Assembly: GCA_038373865.1 (NCBI GenBank)
Contig: JAXGGA010003880.1
Location: 1 to 64,000, forward strand
Origin: Uloborus plumipes
Lineage: Eukaryota; Arthropoda; Arachnida; Araneae; Uloboridae
Direction of reading: 5' to 3'
Length of the DNA: 64,000 nt
Position 1 is the first letter of the stretch. Each line of letters opens with the position of its first letter. This document shows positions 58,660 to 64,000 of the stretch, one piece after another. The notes beneath the pieces are model-generated. The model ran no database searches. It was not told where the DNA came from and saw only the letters and a list, made by a program, of their open reading frames with translations. The position numbers and the translations under genes were made by a program.

Positions 58660-59466
58660 TCGCACATCCAGAATGAAAGGGGCACATCTCAAAATAGCTG
58701 TTTTGAGAAAAATCGATTTGAAAATTTAAACTTTTTTAAATCCTTGCCCTGGCTCTAATAAATTATTACAACTAGCCAAACTTTCATTGCTTGGTTGATT
58801 AAAGGTTCTGCTAGGTGACTATGGTGTGCGTTTCCCGGCCAATTTTAAATAAGTCAGTAATTAATGAGAAGTGCCCCTTTCATTCTCCATTTTCGTGGAG
58901 AATGAAAGGGGCACATCTCAAAATAGCTATTCTTATGGACATCGGCATATACACCCTTTACTTTTTTTTGAAGTTCTTGTCGTGACTTATCCAACATATC
59001 GCTGTTTCATTTCAAAACGATATTAAATCAAATTTTAATTCCTAATGATTTGATGCTAGGTTACATAATACTATTCTTCTTGTTCTAAAAAAGGAACCCT
59101 TCACAAATTACTTGTACACAAACAATTTATACTTAATAACAAACAATTAAAACGAGTGTCATTTGAAAACAAATCAAAATTACGGTTTTCTTAATTGGTT
59201 TAAAAAAAGTACTAACCATAATTTGCACCAATGACGCTCGGCGAACTCTGATTTTCAAAGATGTGCCCCTTTCAAACTCAATTCTCCCTTCACAATCGGC
59301 AGAATCGACAGAATGATAAGGGCATAAGTTGCTTTTTAGCTGCGACTGTTAACTCTAGAAAAAAATGGGTCAGTTTCTCATGTAAGGTGTACTAAGGTAT
59401 GCTTTTTAAAGATATTTCCAAAAAATGCATTTTTTGAGATGTGCCCCTTTCATTCTGGATGTGCGA
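58660..59466. mobile_element. TA-flanked long-TIR MITE with GAATGAAAGGGGCACATCTC repeats (807 bp)
   Basis: TCGCACATCCAGAATGAAAG at 58660 pairs with its inverse ending at 59466 over about 40 bp. TA lies at 58658-58659 and 59467-59468. The GAATGAAAGGGGCACATCTC motif recurs internally as a hairpin at about 58870-58920 and as a partial near 59262. It lies 19 bp from the end of the hAT element. Confidence 0.85.
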
Positions 59467-60499
59467 TATGTACACATTAATTCAAATTGGGAAAATTATT
59501 TTATTTAAAATGCTATATTAAAAATGGGGATTTTTTTTTACTATTTCGTTCCGTTATAGTTCCATTATTACATGTTATAATAGTTTTTGCAGATTTTTTT
59601 TTTTTACTGTTAGCAAGTTTGATCATCATAGTTTCTTATTGAAGGTACTTCTAAAAAAATCGAAAGAGCGAGTTAATTCCTCCGGGAAAAAAATATTGTA
59701 AGTTTTCATTAATGTGTGTGTAGTCCAAAATACATAACTGTTTCATAAAAAGGGCTTTACGCAAAGTTATTTTCTTCAATTCTTTTCATTCAACTTATTT
59801 AACAGATATTTCAAATTGTCTAGAAATTCGATAAGTTTTCCCAGCAGATTAATAATTTGTTTTTTCATATATTTTATTAGATTCTGGTGATAACAGAATT
59901 TCTAGCCAATTTTAAGAGCTTTTTGATTGCTGTTTCAACTCAGTTTTTTCAAGTGCATTTTGAACTAATCTGAACAATTTTAGGTCAATGTAAGAATGAA
60001 GGTGAAGGTTAAAATGAAGGTAGTAATTTTAGGTCATGTCAAACAGATTTTGATTTGACAAATTGAGATATGCACCATATAGTTGTAGAGACATTCAAAT
60101 CATCTTTTGCTTCTTGTGCATTTACAGATTTTAAAGTTCCCTCAATGTTACCCATTAAAATATATTTGTTTGTTTTAGTTTCCTCTCCTATAACAACAGA
60201 TTTTGTTAACAAAACTGCAATTGCATCATTGCAGATGAATGGTTAATCATATTTTAACTTTAGAAATCTCGCATGGCCTTTTATCTATACAAAATGGTTC
60301 AGCGATTGAGTCAATCTGGAATTTGAAACGTCTGTGATGTGATAAGTTTCTGTTTTTTGACTGTTTTCATTGTTTTTCAGCATTTGTAAGATAGTTACTG
60401 TACTTTGGCCTTTTGTCTTATGGAATGTCTTTAAAAAAAGGACACAAAAAGTAAAATTTGCTGCATTAACTTGCCTTTAAAAATATCCATTAGAATGGA
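59467..60499. other. AT-rich spacer, nothing recognised
   Basis: No frames of note, terminal repeats or RNA-like folds seen. Confidence 0.5.
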
Positions 60500-60854
60500 T
60501 ACTGCAAAAAATGAATGTTGTTTTTACAGTATAATACAGCTAATTTTATAGTGATAAACGGTAAATATTGCTAATTTTACAGTAATAAACTGCAAAATTG
60601 CTAATTTGGCAGTTTACTTTAACCGTGCACTTTAAAGTTTTTAAACTGGAACCTTTGCTACCAGTATTATACTGTTGTTTTTACAGTATAATACAGATAA
60701 ATTTCACTGCAATAAACAGTAAAATTTCTAACTTTACAGAAAGAAACTGTAAAATTTCTAGTTTTACAGTTTATTACTGTTTATTTTACAGTTTTAAATT
60801 GGAACCTCGGCTGCCAGTATTTTACTGTAAAAACAACAGTTCGTTTTTGCAGTG
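60500..60854 (+). mobile_element. CACTG-type MITE, copy 11
   Basis: Runs from ACTGCAAAAAATGAATGTTG to CAGTTCGTTTTTGCAGTG. A typical two-module copy, and one of the least degraded. Confidence 0.85.
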
Positions 60855-61492
60855 GATAAGTCAGTAACACTTAACTTATCATTTGTGTTCTGACATTTAA
60901 ATTGTTTAGATTAAAGATATTCTTCTTTAAATACAATTTTTTTATTGTTTTATCATCATTTATTTATGTATTCATTAACAAATAGCATTTTTAAAGAGTT
61001 TTAAGTACCAAACAAATATATTTTATTAGTGTTTCTCTTTCTTTAAGAGGGAAAGAGAAACACTTATTTTAGAAGTGGTATAGAGTTATTTCAAAATGGA
61101 TCGAAATTTGACATCAATATTTAAGAGTGTTTCATTACTTAAAAGTGGCGAAAACAAGAATGCTTGACATATACTCTAAGACACAGCTTTGGAAATATAG
61201 AATAATAACAAAAAAAATGTATTTTTGCAAAACGAAGGTGTAGAATAATTTAAAAATAAATTTAAGGTAAACAAATATTGAATAACTTGTGATTTCTTTT
61301 TCAGATTTTCTTCGAGTGTCACACTTGATGTTACTCAACTGCCTAAACATGAAGTGAAGGAAAGTTTAAATTATGAATCATGTATTTGACAAGCAAATGA
61401 TACATTTACTGTAACAAAGTCCTTCGAAAAGAAAAACACATGCAATCAAATCCAGTTGGTAAAACATTTTGTAACGAATCGTTTTCGACCTA
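60855..61492. other. AT-rich spacer
   Basis: It contains a short hairpin GTGTTTCTCTTTCTTTAAGA with its inverse at about 61029-61065. No gene seen. Confidence 0.45.
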
Positions 61493-61744
61493 TACTGCCG
61501 TGCTAAGCGCAAAAGTGGTATCTGCAGTCAAGCTCAAACTGAGATATAACTCTTTAAAGTTTTGCGCCACCATGCATTTGATGCAGAAGATATTTTTTCA
61601 GATTTTTTGAAAAAATATTTCCCGTTCTCAAATGACCTTATAACTTTGTATTTAGGTAAAATACATCACAAAGAGCCACCTGGTGGCGACAGCTTAAATT
61701 TGTTAAAAAGTGCAGATACGACTTTTGTGCTTAGGACGGCAGTA
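61493..61744. mobile_element. TA-flanked MITE (252 bp), TACTGCCGTSCTAAGC termini
   Basis: TACTGCCGTGCTAAGCGCAA at 61493 pairs with the inverse of the end at 61744 (TACTGCCGTCCTAAGCACAA) for about 38 bp. TA lies at 61491-61492 and 61745-61746. The 86-codon frame across it has no recognisable content. Confidence 0.85.
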
Positions 61745-61807
61745 TACTGGATTTCGCAACCTTTCAGGGAAAAGAGTCACCTTCGAAGCAAAATTATAAT
61801 CAAGATG

Positions 61808-62238
61808 CTCTGTAAAAAATAGATGGTGCTTTTGCAGTATAATACAGCTAATTTTACAGTAACAAACTGTAAAACTGCTAACTTTGAATTAATAAACTGT
61901 AAAATTGCTAATTTTACAGTTTATTACTGTGCATTTTGCAGTTTTAAAGTGGAACCTCGGCTGCCAGTATTATACTGGTGCTTTTACAGTATATTATAGA
62001 TTTACAGTAATAAACTGTAAAATTGCTAATTTTACAGCTTATTACTGTGCATTTTGCAGTTTTAAAGAGAACCTCTTCTGCCAGTATTATAGTGGTGTTT
62101 TTACAGTATATTACAGCTTTACAGTAATAATCTGTAACATTGCTAATTTTAGTTTATTATTGTGTATTTCACAGTTTTAAATTGGAAACTCGGCTGCCAG
62201 TATTATAATGTAAAAACAACAGTTCATTTTTCGCAGTA
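61808..62238 (+). mobile_element. CACTG-type MITE, copy 12 (three cycles)
   Basis: Starts CTCTGTAAAAAATAGATGG, with three successive module cycles each containing a TTTTAAA.TGGAACC or AGAACC phrase. Ends AGTTCATTTTTCGCAGTA. Confidence 0.85.
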
Positions 62239-62356
62239 CACGAATACTCTAATCGCAGCACTACAAAGCGACCCTGTTATATTTGCCCCAAATATAATAA
62301 TTGAAAAAACGAACATTTCAGGTCTAAGGTGGTTATACATTACAGTCGCATTACTA

Positions 62357-62529
62357 CAGTCGAATCTCGATAACTCGAAGTCCCAAGAGACCGGCTAAAA
62401 GCTTCGATTTATTGGTAGTTCGAGCTGTGTTATGTTCCCACAGCCTTCTGAAGAGCTTGGGACCCAATGAAAACTTCAAGACAAAGGAATGTTCGAGTTA
62501 TGATGCTTCGAGCCATCGAGACTCGACTA
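62357..62529. mobile_element. pogo/Tigger-like MITE (173 bp)
   Basis: CAGTCGAATCTCGATAACTC at 62357 and the inverse of the 3' end (TAGTCGAGTCTCGATGGCTC) are TIRs. TA lies at 62355-62356 and 62530-62531. Confidence 0.85.
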
Positions 62530-62697
62530 TACTTGAATATCAGTTGATATGCTTTAGAATCGTCTATATTTGGTAATCTATTTTGTAAGGAAATTTTATC
62601 ACTTCATGGTTTATTCCCAGATGCTCGTCACATGACATAATTTCCTGAATCTCATCACCTCATGATTTCATTCCCTGAATATCATCACAACATGCTG

Positions 62698-63063
62698 CAC
62701 TGTAAAAAATGAATCTTGTTTTTACGGTATAATACAGTTAATTTTATAGTAATAAACTGTAAGAATTGCTAATTGTACAGAAATAAACTGCCAAATTGCT
62801 TACTTTTACAGTACTAATCTGTAAAATTGCTATTTTTACAGTTTATTACCCTGCATTTTACAGCTTTAAACTGGACCTCTGCTGCCAGTACTATAGTGTT
62901 GTTTTTACAGTATAATACGGCAATAAACTGAAAAATTGCTAACTTTGCAGTAATAAACTGCCAAATTATTAATTTTACAGTTTATTACTGTGCATTTTAC
63001 AGTTTTAAATTGGAACCTCGGCTGCTAGTATTATACTGTAAAAACAGTTCATTTTTTGCAGTG
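62698..63063 (+). mobile_element. CACTG-type MITE, copy 13
   Basis: CACTGTAAAAAATGAATCTT start, two modules, TTCATTTTTTGCAGTG end. Confidence 0.85.
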
Positions 63064-63284
63064 AGTAGGTCCCTGAATCTTGTCACTGCACACCATAATT
63101 ACACAATGTATTATGAGGGATGTGAAACATCCCTGTTATAATGATTGTCAGTTTCCGCAATTTTTCGTATTTATTAAAAAATTACCTGCACGTTTTATTC
63201 AAACTCTCAAGTTGACTGTTTCTGATGAGAATAACTTTCAATAAAAAAAACGAGAAAAATTATTGCTGTCAGAACAGAACCTAC

Positions 63285-63435
63285 CTGAACATCAGAGAAG
63301 TCATTCATTTCCTCCATATTCTCCAATTCTTCCAAAATCAAGAGCACTATATTGGTGGAGGGACCGTCAATATCCAAGGGACCGAACACAGTCGACAAGG
63401 CCGGTCTCTTGCGCTGTTTTATCTGACGCAAGGAT
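63285..63435 (-). CDS. Candidate internal exon of an unrecognised gene
   Basis: On the minus strand a pyrimidine-rich acceptor (CTTATTCCCCACCTGCTACCAG) precedes 63435, split here as CTTATTCCCC then ACCTGCTACCAG. A textbook donor, CAG|GTAGGT, follows 63285. The 151-bp segment between is open and would encode about 50 residues: basic at first (SLRQIKQRKRPALSTVFG), then DIDGPSTNIVLLILEEL and an acidic ENMEEMNDFSDVQ end. It begins at codon position 3 and ends on a codon boundary. Composition is more balanced than in the surrounding AT-rich sequence, and no repeat family overlaps it. I do not recognise a domain. The opposite strand is also open through the same region, so strand is inferred from the splice signals. 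Confidence 0.35.
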
Positions 63436-63569
63436 CTGGTAGCAGGTGGGGAATAAGGCGAGAAGCATTGCAAACTTCGAACACTGGATTCGAACATGTG
63501 TTCTACGATCCTGAACCTCCGCAAAGACATAATACACTTGAAGCAATCAATGGTGTTTCTGATAAGTGA

Positions 63570-64000
63570 ATAGTTTCTCTTTCGATGATTTCTAAGCTGA
63601 ACAAACTTGAATCATTCAAGAGCAGTAGATTCAATTGATGTCAATCACAAAATTTTTGTCAACAGAAGAGTACTAAGTTAGCAGTATTTTGCACACCGAG
63701 TTTTTGATTTTTTTTTTTTAAAGCTTGTTGGTTGTCGCTAGCTAAAATCTATCAGTGATCAAAACCTGATTATTCACCAAGTATAATAGGTCACAAAATT
63801 TAGGTAAGATATTTATAAGGCACTAATGAAATGTAAAAATATTAAGTTATAATTTCTGCATTTTATGTGCAATTCGTTACCCAAGTAATATAAGTTATTA
63901 ACAACGTAACTTTTCATAAACTGAAACACAGTTTCGCAGAATTTCAAAGAGGCATTTATAAATTTTCAAAATGTATATTTCACCATTATATATTTGCTAT
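63570..64000. other. AT-rich spacer at window end
   Basis: No gene or element recognised. Confidence 0.5.

Noticed and set aside
1..62398. Recurring predicted peptides with SFKLEPRLPVLYCKNNSS-type endings at about 4-264, 17632-17832, 26808-27008, 28974-29186, 57199, 60598-60867 and 62162
   Set aside because: They are all translations of the CACTG-type MITE, found on both strands, without conserved starts. Not genes.

Overview
This window is AT-rich nuclear DNA from a metazoan and consists almost entirely of transposable elements (TEs) and their remains. I infer an arthropod, perhaps a chelicerate such as a spider. The reasons are the Tc1-like transposase, Helitron ends of the arthropod type (5' TCTACT...TATTAAA, 3' hairpin plus CTAG), a tRNA-derived SINE, many MITEs (miniature inverted-repeat TEs), and no dense coding. 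No intact host gene, rRNA, tRNA gene, CRISPR array or bacterial-style operon is visible. The only candidate host exon is on the minus strand at 63285-63435.

Layout. 1-3260: AT-rich spacer with two fragments of the dominant MITE. 3262-8802: a Russian-doll block. A 1.84-kb Harbinger-like element sits in a Tc1-like transposase gene, which sits in a long foldback hairpin, which may sit in a larger TIR (terminal inverted repeat) element. 8833-16600: a hAT MITE, two 110-bp TA-flanked MITEs and spacer. 17205-18686: a large inverted duplication that carries one copy of the dominant MITE in each arm. 20811-24816: two opposite copies of a TA-flanked MITE, one split by a younger MITE, plus a pogo-like MITE, a SINE and a foldback. 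26590-29830: MITEs and a degenerate tandem array.

30312-36180: a roughly 430-bp sequence repeated three times and hit by three different TEs. One of these is a 3.1-kb Foldback-like element whose inverted repeats are minisatellites of 15-17-bp units and which has a 9-bp target-site duplication (TSD). 36409-39825: a long-TIR element with arms of about 1.1 kb. It encloses a decayed gene of a conserved family with an H-A-F-T-G-C-D-T-T motif and a Cys-rich tail. 40574-42375: a Helitron. 44723-46184: two more copies of the dominant MITE. 51310-52926: a tandem repeat of about 620 bp. 53535-55208: a Helitron split by a pogo-like element. 57899-59466: a hAT element abutting a long-TIR MITE. 60500-63063: three more copies of the dominant MITE and two other MITEs.

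The unifying theme is nested insertion. Many elements can be delimited to the base from TIRs and TSDs. In several cases a second copy inside the window preserves the empty site, which gives the order of insertion. The dominant family (13 copies) is built from palindromic ACTGTAAAATT/AATTTTACAGT units. Its many short open frames are by-products of that repeat, not genes.
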